Assembly: GCF_004216905.1 (NCBI RefSeq)
Contig: NZ_SGXJ01000005.1
Span: 496,001 to 560,000 of the forward strand
Length of the DNA stretch: 64,000 nt
Reading direction: 5' to 3'
DNA from: Kribbella sp. VKM Ac-2569
Lineage (GTDB): Bacteria; Actinomycetota; Actinomycetes; Propionibacteriales; Kribbellaceae
Both the position numbers and the translations under genes were made by a program. Under the pieces are notes generated by a model that worked only from the letters and a program-made list of their open reading frames with translations, ran no database searches and had not been told where the DNA came from. Below are positions 18,806-26,975 of this stretch, piece after piece. Numbering within the stretch: the first letter of the stretch is position 1; the number at the start of each line of letters is the position of its first letter.

Positions 18806-19867
18806 GTGGATGTTGTAGAGGCTCTCCAGCGACAAGCGACCGCCTGCGAGGACCTGGGGTCCCCAATGTATGCCGAGCTGCTCCGGCTGCTCGTGGACGA
18901 CTACGAGGTCGGCGGGGTGTCGGTCGAAGTACTGGCCGGGTATGAGGGCCGTTCGTTCGGTGAGGCGATCGGTCTGCGCTTGCTGGCAGCTGTGCATGGC
19001 ATGGTGCTGTCCGGTACGGCGCCTGAGCTGGCAGCGTTCTACCCGAGCGTTGGCGGGACGTGGGACCCGGTGCTCGGCTGGGAGGCGTTCGAGCAGGTAC
19101 TGCAGTCGCGGCTGGGCGAGGTGCGGTCGCTACTGACACAGCCGCCGCAGACGAACGAGGTAGGGCGGTCGGCTGCGCTGTACGGCGGCCTGCTGCAGCT
19201 GGTCGAGGCGGTGCCGCTGCCGGTGCGGCTGTTCGAGATCGGTGCCAGCGGTGGTCTGAACCTGCGGGCCGATCAGTACCGGTACGTGACGGACGAGGCG
19301 TCGTACGGGCCTGCTGACAGTCCGGTGGTGTTTGACTCGGCTTGGTCCGGACAGGTGCCGTCAGTGGAGTTGCGGATCGCTGAGCGGGTGGGGTGCGACA
19401 TCGCCCCGGTGAACCCGCTGACGACGGACGGTGCGCTCACGCTGACGTCGTACGTGTGGCCGGACATGGCTGATCGCCTGGAGCGGCTCCGTGGTGCGCT
19501 GAAGGTCGCGCGGGATGTGCCGGCCGACGTACGACGGGAGGACGCGGTCTCGTTCTTGCGCGGGCTGGAGCTGTCGTCGGGGCATGTGACTGTCGTGTGG
19601 CACTCGATCATGTGGCAGTACCTGCGCCGCCCGGACCGAGCCGCGATCGAGGCGCGCCTGGAGGAGCTCGGTGCAACGGCCACCGCGTCCGCACCACTGG
19701 CCCGTCTGCGGCTCGAGCCGCACCAGGTGATCGCCCATGGTCCCGGCGCGACCGGCTGGGAGTACCGCGTCGACCTGCAGACCTGGCCGGGCGGAAAGCG
19801 CCAAGTCCTCGGGCACGCCGAGCCACACGGCCAGGGCCTCGTGTGGGGATCGGAAGAGATCAGCTGA
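18806..19867 (+). CDS. DUF2332 domain-containing protein
   Basis: A 353-residue member of DUF2332, found mainly in actinobacteria and proteobacteria, with no proven function. Characteristic stretches are SPMYAELLRLLVDDYE near the N-terminus, RLFEIGASGGLNLRADQY in the middle (a glycine-rich turn recalling methyltransferase folds) and VTVVWHSIMWQYL in the C-terminal half. The start is GTG 18806, 9 bases after the glnD stop, so it may be read through from glnD. The end overlaps the convergent arginase-fold gene by 8 bp. Confidence 0.85.
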   Translation: MDVVEALQRQATACEDLGSPMYAELLRLLVDDYEVGGVSVEVLAGYEGRSFGEAIGLRLLAAVHGMVLSGTAPELAAFYPSVGGTWDPVLGWEAFEQVLQSRLGEVRSLLTQPPQTNEVGRSAALYGGLLQLVEAVPLPVRLFEIGASGGLNLRADQYRYVTDEASYGPADSPVVFDSAWSGQVPSVELRIAERVGCDIAPVNPLTTDGALTLTSYVWPDMADRLERLRGALKVARDVPADVRREDAVSFLRGLELSSGHVTVVWHSIMWQYLRRPDRAAIEARLEELGATATASAPLARLRLEPHQVIAHGPGATGWEYRVDLQTWPGGKRQVLGHAEPHGQGLVWGSEEIS

Positions 19868-20735
19868 GTGCTGCGACCAGTGTGTCGGTGAGTTCGGTGG
19901 CGTAAGTGCCGTCGGGGTCGAGGTCGGGGTCGAAGATGCCGATGTCGACCCCGACGCATTTCGGGGACGCGAGCAGTGGCTGGAGGAGCGCCCGCAGCTG
20001 CTCGCGGTCGACCCCGCCCGGGTCGGGGCTGTCGACGGCCGGCATGATCGCCGCGTCGAGGATGTCCACGTCGAGATGCACCCAGAACCCGTCCAGCTCG
20101 GCCAGGTGCGCCAACGTTCCTTGGGCGGCCGCATTCGGGTCGTCCGCAATCTTCGAGGCCGGCCAGACCGGTATCCCGGCCTTCTCGACATCGCCGACGT
20201 ACTCGTCGTCCGCCCGGATCCCGAGCAGCACCGCGTCGCTGTCCCGCGTGTACGGCCCCAGCCCTCCGAGATCGGTCAGGTCCGCCTGCCCCCGGCCGGT
20301 GACCAGCGCCAGCGCCTCACCGCCCGCAGCCCCGACGTACGGCGAGTTGTCGACGGTCCGGAAGTCCGAGTGCCCGTCGAGGTACACCACGCCGTACCGC
20401 CCGAGCCGCTTCAACGCCAACGCCGGCCCGAGCAGGTTGCTGCACTCACCGCCCAGCAACACCACGAACTTCCCCTGCCCGACGAACCCGGCAACCCGAT
20501 CCGCCAGTTGCACTGTGTACGACGCCATCGCTGCCGCGTTGAACACGCCGTCCCCGGGTTTCCAGTCGTGCATGTCGTACCGCGGCGGCGTCACACACCC
20601 ACCGTCCTCCGCCCCGATCCGCCCCAAGAACCCCCGATCCCGCACCGCCCCCGCCAACTTGTAACACCCCGGCACCACCCCCGCCTTCGGCGCCCGCAAC
20701 CCCAAATTAGAAGGCCCGTCCACCACAACCCGCAC
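19860..20735 (-). CDS. Arginase/ureohydrolase-family protein with altered metal site
   Basis: A 291-residue protein of the arginase/agmatinase/formiminoglutamase fold. Metal-binding motifs are recognisable but changed: GGECSN replaces GGDHS, so the usual first histidine ligand is cysteine; YLDGHSDF corresponds to DAHxD; and HLDVDILDAA corresponds to the SxDxDxxDP motif. The substrate cannot be assigned, and agmatine, arginine or another guanidino compound are all possible. The start is GTG 20735 with AGGAG six bases upstream. The end overlaps the DUF2332 gene tail to tail. Confidence 0.85.
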   Translation of the reverse strand: MRVVVDGPSNLGLRAPKAGVVPGCYKLAGAVRDRGFLGRIGAEDGGCVTPPRYDMHDWKPGDGVFNAAAMASYTVQLADRVAGFVGQGKFVVLLGGECSNLLGPALALKRLGRYGVVYLDGHSDFRTVDNSPYVGAAGGEALALVTGRGQADLTDLGGLGPYTRDSDAVLLGIRADDEYVGDVEKAGIPVWPASKIADDPNAAAQGTLAHLAELDGFWVHLDVDILDAAIMPAVDSPDPGGVDREQLRALLQPLLASPKCVGVDIGIFDPDLDPDGTYATELTDTLVAALS

Positions 20736-20744
20736 CCGAGTCTC

Positions 20745-20774
20745 CTAACCTGTAAATATCATCGAATTGGTTAG
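20745..20774 (-). promoter_or_regulatory. AT-rich promoter region with inverted repeat upstream of the arginase-fold gene
   Basis: CTAACC (20745-20750) and GGTTAG (20769-20774) form a perfect inverted repeat around an AT-rich core that reads GATGATATTTACA on the minus strand. The core could supply a -10 element and the repeat an operator just upstream of the ribosome-binding site. Confidence 0.4.
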
Positions 20775-20808
20775 ATCCTCGATCCTGCATCCCACCCTGT
20801 CAACCAGC

Positions 20809-21816
20809 TCAGTCGCCCCATCTGCGCGGGGATTCACCAGGACCGCGCGACCGCACCGTCGCAGTCCCACGCTCAACCGCCGCCCGCGATCCGTCCCCCA
20901 GCGAGGGCCGCTGTCCCAGCGCTCCGGCAGCCGGCGCAACACCACTCAAGAACCGCGCCGCCGGCACCTCCGACTGCTTGCTGTCCCGTACGGGCGTCGG
21001 CTCCACAGCCTGCTGCCGTACGCCGTCCGCCGCAGGTTCCTGCACCGTGTGCTGGAACCTCTGCCGAATCTCGTCCACCTTCGCGTTGAGTGCCTTGCCG
21101 ATCTCGCCGGCCACATGCTGTCCCGCTTCGGGTGATCGCTGAGCCAACGAGTCCCACTGCGGGTGCAGCATCGTCGTGATCAGTTCGCGTCGAACTGCCT
21201 GCCGGTCCGCGCCCTCGGATGGAGCGACTTCCTGCAGCCGGTTCCGTACGACGGCCTCCGCCAGTTGGTCGAAATGCATCACTGCCGGCCCGTTGTTGAG
21301 GCGGTTGATCAACTTCAGACGATCGACGCTCGGGCCCGAGGCTTGCTGGATCAGATCGTTCGCAGCGACGTACGCGCCGGATTGCTGAGTGCCGTCGAAC
21401 GCCAGGTGTGGGTATCCGGCCGATCTGGTGAAGACGTCGAAGTCGTTGGCGGCCCGGACCGCCGCCACGCCCTCGTGCAGCCCCTGGGACTGTGTCGTCC
21501 CGACGGCGTTGACCTCGCCCGGTGCGTCCACCTCCATCCCGGCCTGCGTGACCCGGTTGAGAACCGTCGCCAGTGCACGCCCCTGCCGTCGAGGGTTGTC
21601 AGTCGGATTCCTGGTCAGCCCGGCGCGAAGCAGCGGCTCGTGGATCCCGATCGCACCGGTCCGCTGGTCGAGGCCGCCGGGTCCGCTTGTTGCGTACAAC
21701 TCGCGGTTCCAGCGGTCGACGCCGGTGGGGCGGAGTTGCCGCGCCAGGTCGTACAGCCGGCTGAATTCGCGGTACGTCGGCGAGTCCTCGGGGACGCGCT
21801 GAGCGGACTCAGCCAT
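20809..21816 (-). CDS. Hypothetical protein, 335 residues
   Basis: Not recognised. The predicted product is mostly helical and soluble. The N-terminus (about 1-60) contains EFSRLYDLARQLRPTGVDRW. The middle (about 60-235) has alternating helices with motifs such as TNPTDNPRRQGRALA-like turns and HFDQLAEAVVRNRL. The C-terminal 70 residues are Pro/Ala/Arg-rich and probably disordered. No signal peptide or membrane segment is seen. The ATG overlaps the stop of the upstream 147-residue gene by 8 bp, so the two are co-translated and likely act together. Coding bias is normal for the genome. It could be a substrate-binding or structural protein; I give no function. Confidence 0.7.
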   Translation of the reverse strand: MAESAQRVPEDSPTYREFSRLYDLARQLRPTGVDRWNRELYATSGPGGLDQRTGAIGIHEPLLRAGLTRNPTDNPRRQGRALATVLNRVTQAGMEVDAPGEVNAVGTTQSQGLHEGVAAVRAANDFDVFTRSAGYPHLAFDGTQQSGAYVAANDLIQQASGPSVDRLKLINRLNNGPAVMHFDQLAEAVVRNRLQEVAPSEGADRQAVRRELITTMLHPQWDSLAQRSPEAGQHVAGEIGKALNAKVDEIRQRFQHTVQEPAADGVRQQAVEPTPVRDSKQSEVPAARFLSGVAPAAGALGQRPSLGDGSRAAVERGTATVRSRGPGESPRRWGD

Positions 21817-22252
21817 TGGGGAACGGTGTATCGGTCAGCGGGACCGGTGGGTCGCGGAGCCAGTCCTCCATGGACTTGAGATCCTCCGTCATCGCGCGGA
21901 TGTCGTCCTCCTCGTCCGCGGTGGCGCGATCGGCGATTTCCCAGATCCTGCGGCGCCCTTCTGCCAGCATCGCCATCTTTTCCTCGGTGGTCCCCTTCGG
22001 TGGGTAGACAGCGATGTGGATCCGCACTGCCTCGCGGTACAGGTCGCTTCGGACAGGCGGCGGAGGTGGTGGCTCGGCGAGGTCGTCGATGAGCTGGGTG
22101 GTCCAGGTGCGGTCGTGGTCCGACGCGTCAGCAGGTACGAGCGCTCGCAGCTTCTCCTGCTCGGCTGCCACGTCCACAGCTTGTACGCCGCCGCGCACCC
22201 GATCGCGGGCGCGCCCGAACGCGTCGTTGAAGGCGGGGAGGTCGAGGGGCAT
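21809..22252 (-). CDS. Hypothetical protein, 147 residues
   Basis: Not recognised. A small, acidic, helix-rich soluble protein opening MPLDLPAFNDAFGRARDRVRG. It carries a run of prolines (EPPPPPPVRSDLY, about 78-90) that splits it into two parts; the second half (VRIHIAVYPPKGTTEEKMAM) is likely a small helical bundle. The stop lies inside the start of the 335-residue gene downstream, so it heads a two-gene operon. It is divergent from ffh across 135 bp that hold the ffh promoter. The size ratio and tight coupling fit a two-component complex, for example an effector and its chaperone or partner, but nothing in the sequence proves this. Confidence 0.7.
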   Translation of the reverse strand: MPLDLPAFNDAFGRARDRVRGGVQAVDVAAEQEKLRALVPADASDHDRTWTTQLIDDLAEPPPPPPVRSDLYREAVRIHIAVYPPKGTTEEKMAMLAEGRRRIWEIADRATADEEDDIRAMTEDLKSMEDWLRDPPVPLTDTPFPNG

Positions 22253-22320
22253 CGTGCGGCTCCTTGGGGGATGTGGGGAATGGGAGCACGGTAGCGAGAA
22301 AGAGGCCTGCGTTGCCGGAG

Positions 22321-22349
22321 TTATCCACAGGTTGGGGGGCCGGTAGACT
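22321..22349 (+). promoter_or_regulatory. Putative ffh promoter overlapping a DnaA-box-like sequence
   Basis: TTATCC (22321-22326), a 17-base spacer and TAGACT (22344-22349) form a plausible promoter upstream of ffh. The -35 part lies in TTATCCACA, a perfect copy of the classic DnaA box. Confidence 0.4.
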
Positions 22350-22387
22350 CGGGGAGTTCATCGCTTCGAGGAAACGGACTGTTTCTC

Positions 22388-23944
22388 GTGTTCGACACGC
22401 TTTCCGATCGGCTCTCCACCGCGTTCAAGAATCTGCGGGGCAAGGGCAAGCTGACCGACGCCGACATCGACGCGACCGCCCGGGAGATCCGGGTCGCGTT
22501 GCTGGAGGCCGATGTCGCGCTGCCCGTCGTGCGGGAGTTCATCGCGGCGGTCAAGGAACGTGCCGCCGGGGCGGAGGTGCGGGGCGGGCTGAACCCGGCG
22601 CAGCAGGTCATCAAGATCGTCAACGAGGAACTGGTCAACATCCTCGGCGGCGAGACCCGCGAGCTGCGGATGGCGAAGCGGCCGCCGACGGTGATCATGC
22701 TCGCCGGTCTGCAGGGTGCCGGTAAGACCACCCTGGCCGGAAAGCTCGCCAAGTGGCTGAAGGAAACCAAGCACCAGACCCCGATGCTGGTCGCCGCCGA
22801 CCTCCAGCGGCCGAACGCGGTGACCCAGCTGCAGGTGGTCGGTGACCGCGCCGGCGTACCGGTGTTCGCGCCGGAGGCCGGCAACGGCGTCGGTGACCCG
22901 GTCGACGTCGCCCGCAGGGCGATGGACGAGGCGCGCACCAAGCAGCACAGCGTGGTCATCGTCGACACCGCCGGCCGGCTGGGTGTCGACGAAGTGCTGA
23001 TGAAGCAGGCTGCGGACATCCGCGACGCGGTCAGCCCGGACGAGATCCTGTTCGTCGTCGACGCGATGATCGGTCAGGACGCGGTCACCACCGCGCAGGC
23101 CTTCCTGGACGGAGTCGGGTTCGACGGTGTCGTGCTGTCGAAGCTCGACGGTGACGCCCGGGGTGGTGCCGCGCTGTCGATCGCGCAGGTCACCGGCCGC
23201 CAGGTGATGTTCGCCAGCAACGGCGAGAAGCTCGAGGACTTCGACGTCTTCCACCCCGACCGGATGGCGTCGCGCATCCTCGGCATGGGCGACGTGATGA
23301 GCCTGATCGAGTCCGCCGAGCGCTCCTTCGACGCGGAGGAGGCCGCCAAGACCGCGGCCAAGCTGCAGAAGAAGGGTGGCAAGGACTTCACCCTGGACGA
23401 CTTCCTCGCCCAGATGCAGTCGGTCCGGAAGATGGGACCGCTGACCAAGATCTTCGGCATGCTGCCGGGCGCGAACCAGTTCAAGGACCAGCTGGAGAAC
23501 TTCGACGAGCGCGAGATCGACCGGATCGAGGCGGTCATCCACTCGATGACGCCGGCCGAGCGGAACGACCCGAACATCATCAACGGCTCCCGCCGGGCCC
23601 GGATCGCGAAGGGTTCCGGGACGGAGGTGTCGACCGTCAGCGGCCTGGTCGAGCGGTTCTTCGAGGCCCGCAAGATGATGTCCGCGATGGCGTCCGGCAA
23701 GGGGATGCCGGGAATGCCCGGGATGCCGGGCATGCCGGGGATGGGCGCCGGCGGCCGGAAGGCCAAGCAGCAGCAGAAGAAGGGCAAGAAGCGCGGCTCC
23801 GGCAACCCCGCCAAGCGGGCGAACCAGGGCAACCAGCAGCCGCAGGCCCCGCAGCCGGGTCAGCTGCCGGCCGCGTTCGGTGGGCAGGACGGCGGCGACT
23901 TCGAGCTGCCGGACGACCTGAAGAAGATGCTCGGCGGCAACTGA
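22388..23944 (+). CDS. ffh: Signal recognition particle protein Ffh
   Basis: GTPase of the signal recognition particle, which binds 4.5S RNA and signal sequences at the ribosome and docks at FtsY. The 518-residue product has the N domain, G1 GLQGAGKTT (107-115), DTAGRLGVD, the SKLDGDARGG motif and a methionine-rich M domain. Near residues 437-452 is a short run of Met-Pro-Gly units (GMPGMPGMPGMPGM), followed by a Lys/Gln-rich tail ending LPDDLKKMLGGN. The start is GTG 22388. The tail is longer than in E. coli Ffh but usual in actinobacteria. No SRP RNA gene was found in the window. Confidence 0.97.
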   Translation: MFDTLSDRLSTAFKNLRGKGKLTDADIDATAREIRVALLEADVALPVVREFIAAVKERAAGAEVRGGLNPAQQVIKIVNEELVNILGGETRELRMAKRPPTVIMLAGLQGAGKTTLAGKLAKWLKETKHQTPMLVAADLQRPNAVTQLQVVGDRAGVPVFAPEAGNGVGDPVDVARRAMDEARTKQHSVVIVDTAGRLGVDEVLMKQAADIRDAVSPDEILFVVDAMIGQDAVTTAQAFLDGVGFDGVVLSKLDGDARGGAALSIAQVTGRQVMFASNGEKLEDFDVFHPDRMASRILGMGDVMSLIESAERSFDAEEAAKTAAKLQKKGGKDFTLDDFLAQMQSVRKMGPLTKIFGMLPGANQFKDQLENFDEREIDRIEAVIHSMTPAERNDPNIINGSRRARIAKGSGTEVSTVSGLVERFFEARKMMSAMASGKGMPGMPGMPGMPGMGAGGRKAKQQQKKGKKRGSGNPAKRANQGNQQPQAPQPGQLPAAFGGQDGGDFELPDDLKKMLGGN

Positions 23945-24062
23945 ACCCTTCCCGAAAGGGCACATCAGCGGTTTGGTGGGTAGGGGTGAACTCTGGGCGG
24001 CCGACGCCTGAACAGCGCTGGCCGGTACCCGGTGACGGTGGGGAGCGGCGCACCGTCAGCGG

Positions 24063-24090
24063 TTGTCGACGACCCGGTGACGGCTAAGAT
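24063..24090 (+). promoter_or_regulatory. Putative promoter of the first lytic transglycosylase gene
   Basis: TTGTCG (24063-24068), a 16-base spacer and TAAGAT (24085-24090) resemble a housekeeping actinobacterial promoter about 55 bases before the ATG at 24145. The 200-bp gap also holds a weak stem (CCCTT/AAGGG, 23946-23960) just after ffh. Confidence 0.45.
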
Positions 24091-24144
24091 CGACCCTACG
24101 CCCGAGAGACACACCACCTGCGGAATGCGTCGAGGACGGTTCGG

Positions 24145-25500
24145 ATGAGGCAGCAGTTCAAGAACCTGGACACGTGGCGGGGAAAGCTGACCGCCACCTG
24201 GGTCTGCCTGGCTCCGCCCACCGCCATGGTCGCCGTGTTCGTGGTCGGCGGAGTCACCTCGAACACGTTCATCGTCGACGCGCACGCGCTGGCCGCCCCG
24301 CGGCAGGACGCGGTGTTCGACGATCTGGCCGACGCCGTGCCGAACCAGCCGGGTGTCGACGGCAGCCTGCCGACCCAGGAGAAGTCCACCGTCCAGGTCC
24401 CGATCACGGGGACGACGGACGGCACCGTGAAGCCGATCCCCGGCGTGTTCGGGGACGCTTCGGGGATCCCGGGCACCGTGCTGGCGGCGTACCAGAAGGC
24501 TGCGCGCGACCTCGCGATGTCGATGCCGGGCTGTCACATCACGTGGCCGCTGCTGGCCGGCATCGGCAAGGTCGAGTCCGGGCACGCCAGCGGCGGCAAG
24601 GTGGACGCGAACGGCAACACCCGCGGCAAGATCCTCGGCCCGGTCCTCGACGGCGGCCCCGGGATGGCGTCGATCGCCGATACCGACCAGGGCGTGTACG
24701 ACGGGAACGCGACGTGGGACCGCGCCGTCGGGCCGATGCAGTTCGTGCCGGGCACCTGGAACGCGTTCGGTGCCGACGGCAACGGTGACGGGCTCAAGGA
24801 CCCGCACAACGTGTTCGACGCGTCGCGGGCGGCGGGCGACTACCTCTGCTCCGGCGGCGCGAACCTGTCCGACCCACAGGGCCTGGTCCAGGCGGTGCTG
24901 CGCTACAACCACTCGATGGACTACGTGTCGACGGTCCTGCGGTGGATGCAGACGTACAGCAAGGACACCGTGACGATCCCGGACAAGCCGGGGATCATCG
25001 ACGCACCGGACGACGACGGGAACAACGACGAGCGGGATTCGACCCGTACGACGACCTCGACGTCGACCACCGCACCGACGTCGGCGCCCACGACAGTCCC
25101 GACCACCGTGCCCACCACGGCGCCGGCGACCACGCGGCCGACGACCGTCCCGACGTCACCTCGCCCGAGCGCGACCGGTTCGACGACGCCGACCCCGTCC
25201 GTGACGAACAGTCCCGGCACGACGAACCCGACGACGAAGCCGACCAGGCCACCGCTGAGCCCGCCGCCGTCGACGCCGACCACGACCACACCGGCGACGA
25301 CCACGCCGACGACCACCACGCCGACGACGCCGACTCCGACCGACCCGACCTGTACGCCGACGCCGACTCCGACCGGGACGCCGACCACCACGCCGACGGT
25401 GACGCCCACGCCGACTCCGAGCCCGTGCAGCTCCACCGCCCCGGAGTCGAACCCGAGCGAGCCGGCGTCCAGCCCGAGCGACGCCCCGGCTGCCGGCTGA
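24145..25500 (+). CDS. Membrane-anchored lytic transglycosylase with Pro/Thr-rich tail
   Basis: Predicted murein lytic transglycosylase (SLT/MltB-like) that cleaves the glycan strand of peptidoglycan. A membrane segment (about 18-40) directs export. The catalytic domain (about 105-275) has the likely acid E144 in GIGKVESGH, the conserved GPMQFVPGTW motif, and ADGNGDG, a calcium-loop-like element. From residue about 301 to the end the chain is a low-complexity Thr/Pro/Ser tail, probably extended through the wall and perhaps glycosylated. A paralogue of the same architecture follows 182 bp downstream. Confidence 0.88.
   Translation: MRQQFKNLDTWRGKLTATWVCLAPPTAMVAVFVVGGVTSNTFIVDAHALAAPRQDAVFDDLADAVPNQPGVDGSLPTQEKSTVQVPITGTTDGTVKPIPGVFGDASGIPGTVLAAYQKAARDLAMSMPGCHITWPLLAGIGKVESGHASGGKVDANGNTRGKILGPVLDGGPGMASIADTDQGVYDGNATWDRAVGPMQFVPGTWNAFGADGNGDGLKDPHNVFDASRAAGDYLCSGGANLSDPQGLVQAVLRYNHSMDYVSTVLRWMQTYSKDTVTIPDKPGIIDAPDDDGNNDERDSTRTTTSTSTTAPTSAPTTVPTTVPTTAPATTRPTTVPTSPRPSATGSTTPTPSVTNSPGTTNPTTKPTRPPLSPPPSTPTTTTPATTTPTTTTPTTPTPTDPTCTPTPTPTGTPTTTPTVTPTPTPSPCSSTAPESNPSEPASSPSDAPAAG
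25080..25440 (+). repeat. Low-complexity Thr/Pro-coding repeat tract
   Basis: Degenerate tandem units of the type ACG-ACC-CCG coding runs of Thr and Pro in the C-terminal tail of the first lytic transglycosylase. The units vary, so this is a coding low-complexity tract rather than a clean microsatellite. Confidence 0.7.
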
Positions 25501-25682
25501 GCCCGCCTGCCGGCAGCCCCGTCCGGGATCGACCTCAGCGATTGGTGTCCGGTCGCTGACGTTCGGTAGTGTGAGGTAGCGGCGATCGTTACCTCGGTGC
25601 CGGTTTTCCGAGGGGTTTCTGGGCGCCGTAACTTTGCGTCGTCTTGATGTAACTTTCTGGCGCATGGTTCGTTGAAGGGGCT

Positions 25683-26951
25683 ATGCGCCTAACCCGTAGT
25701 GGTAACCGTCGGGTCAAAATCATCATCGCTTCATTGTGTACGGCCCCGCTCCTGGTCGGGGCCATCGTGACCGTCGCCTCGGGCGGAGCCGGTGCCTCCG
25801 GACCGCTCACGGCAGGCAACCCGGTCGCCCCATCGCCTGGGGCCGGGCTGAACAGCGGTGAGTTCGACGAACTGACGATGATCGTGCCGCAGCGTCCCGG
25901 AGTGGACGGCCGGCTCGGATCCGACAAACCTGCCCGCGCCGACGTCCCCGTGCAGGGGGCCACCGACGGCCGATCGGTCGTCCGTCCCGGGCGTCCGGGT
26001 GCCGTGAACGGCATCCCGCGCGGGGTGTTCCCCGCGTACCGCCGCGCCACCGCCAACCTCGCGGTCGTGCGGCCGAACTGTGGGCTGACCTGGCCGCTGC
26101 TGGCCGGGGTCGGCAAGGTCGAGTCCGACCACGCGAGCGGCGGCCGCGTCGACGTGGCCGGCACCACCCGCGGCCGGATCCTCGGCCCGGTGCTGAACGG
26201 CCGGCACGGCAACGGCCGGATCACCGACTCCGACAAGGGCAAGTACGACGCGGACTCGACCTGGGACCGCGCGGTCGGCCCGATGCAGATCATCCCGCAG
26301 GTCTGGGACGAGTACGGGGCCGATGGCAACGGTGACGGCTACCGCAACCCGAACAACGTGTACGACGCGGTCACCACGGTCGCTGTCGTGCTCTGCTCCG
26401 AGGGCGACGACCTGCGCAGCCCGCGTGACCTGGTCGCCGCTCTGCTCCGCTACCAGCACTCCAAGGACTTCGTCGCCACTGTGCTGAAGTGGATGCGCGT
26501 CTACAGCAAGAACGCGGTCCTGGTGCCGAACGCGAAGGGCAACATCGCGAGCGCCAAGACGGACGGCAACGCCGACCGCCGGGTCGACCCGCGGGACGTG
26601 CCGGACGTGCCGGACGACACCAAGACGCCGACGCCGACCCCGACCGCGGTGCCGACGACCACGCCGACCGCGGTGCCGCCGTCCACGCCGTGGGCGACGC
26701 CGACGCTGCCGAAGCCGGTGGACACGCCGACGAAGACGCCGACCCGGACGCCGACGACGACGCCGACGAAGACCCCCACCAAGACGCCGACGAAGACGCC
26801 GACGCCGACCCCGACTCCTACCCCCACGCCGACGCCGACCCCGACCCCGACGCCCACACCGACCCCGACGGCCACCCCGTCCGGATCGCCGTGCGCCGGC
26901 AACGAGACCACCACCCCGACCTGCACACCAGGCACTGGCTCGCACGGATAA
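25683..26951 (+). CDS. Secreted lytic transglycosylase with Thr-Pro repeat tail (paralogue)
   Basis: A 422-residue paralogue of the preceding gene. A basic N-terminus and hydrophobic segment (about 11-33) form a signal peptide or anchor. The catalytic domain has E147 in GVGKVESDH, the [10 protein letters not shown] motif and the ADGNGDG loop, followed by the shared (L/Q)RY(N/Q)HS block. The tail (about 313-410) is nearly pure Thr-Pro/Thr-Lys dipeptide repeats. The domain order is the same as in its neighbour, so the pair probably arose by tandem duplication. The 182-bp gap before it has AT-rich stretches but no riboswitch I can recognise. Confidence 0.88.
   Translation: MRLTRSGNRRVKIIIASLCTAPLLVGAIVTVASGGAGASGPLTAGNPVAPSPGAGLNSGEFDELTMIVPQRPGVDGRLGSDKPARADVPVQGATDGRSVVRPGRPGAVNGIPRGVFPAYRRATANLAVVRPNCGLTWPLLAGVGKVESDHASGGRVDVAGTTRGRILGPVLNGRHGNGRITDSDKGKYDADSTWDRAVGPMQIIPQVWDEYGADGNGDGYRNPNNVYDAVTTVAVVLCSEGDDLRSPRDLVAALLRYQHSKDFVATVLKWMRVYSKNAVLVPNAKGNIASAKTDGNADRRVDPRDVPDVPDDTKTPTPTPTAVPTTTPTAVPPSTPWATPTLPKPVDTPTKTPTRTPTTTPTKTPTKTPTKTPTPTPTPTPTPTPTPTPTPTPTPTATPSGSPCAGNETTTPTCTPGTGSHG
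26623..26880 (+). repeat. Thr-Pro-coding tandem repeat tract
   Basis: About 40 imperfect ACN-CCN units coding (TP)n and (TPTK)n in the tail of the second lytic transglycosylase. Such tracts are prone to slippage, so length may differ between strains. Confidence 0.8.
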
Positions 26952-26975
26952 CAGTTCGCCGGATACGGTCGCTCC

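Noticed and set aside
25501-25682. c-di-AMP (ydaO-type) riboswitch before the second lytic transglycosylase
   Set aside because: Such riboswitches often precede wall hydrolases in actinobacteria, but I could not find the conserved core elements here.
26623-26880. CRISPR-like array
   Set aside because: The repetition is in-frame Thr-Pro coding sequence with irregular six-base units and no spacers.
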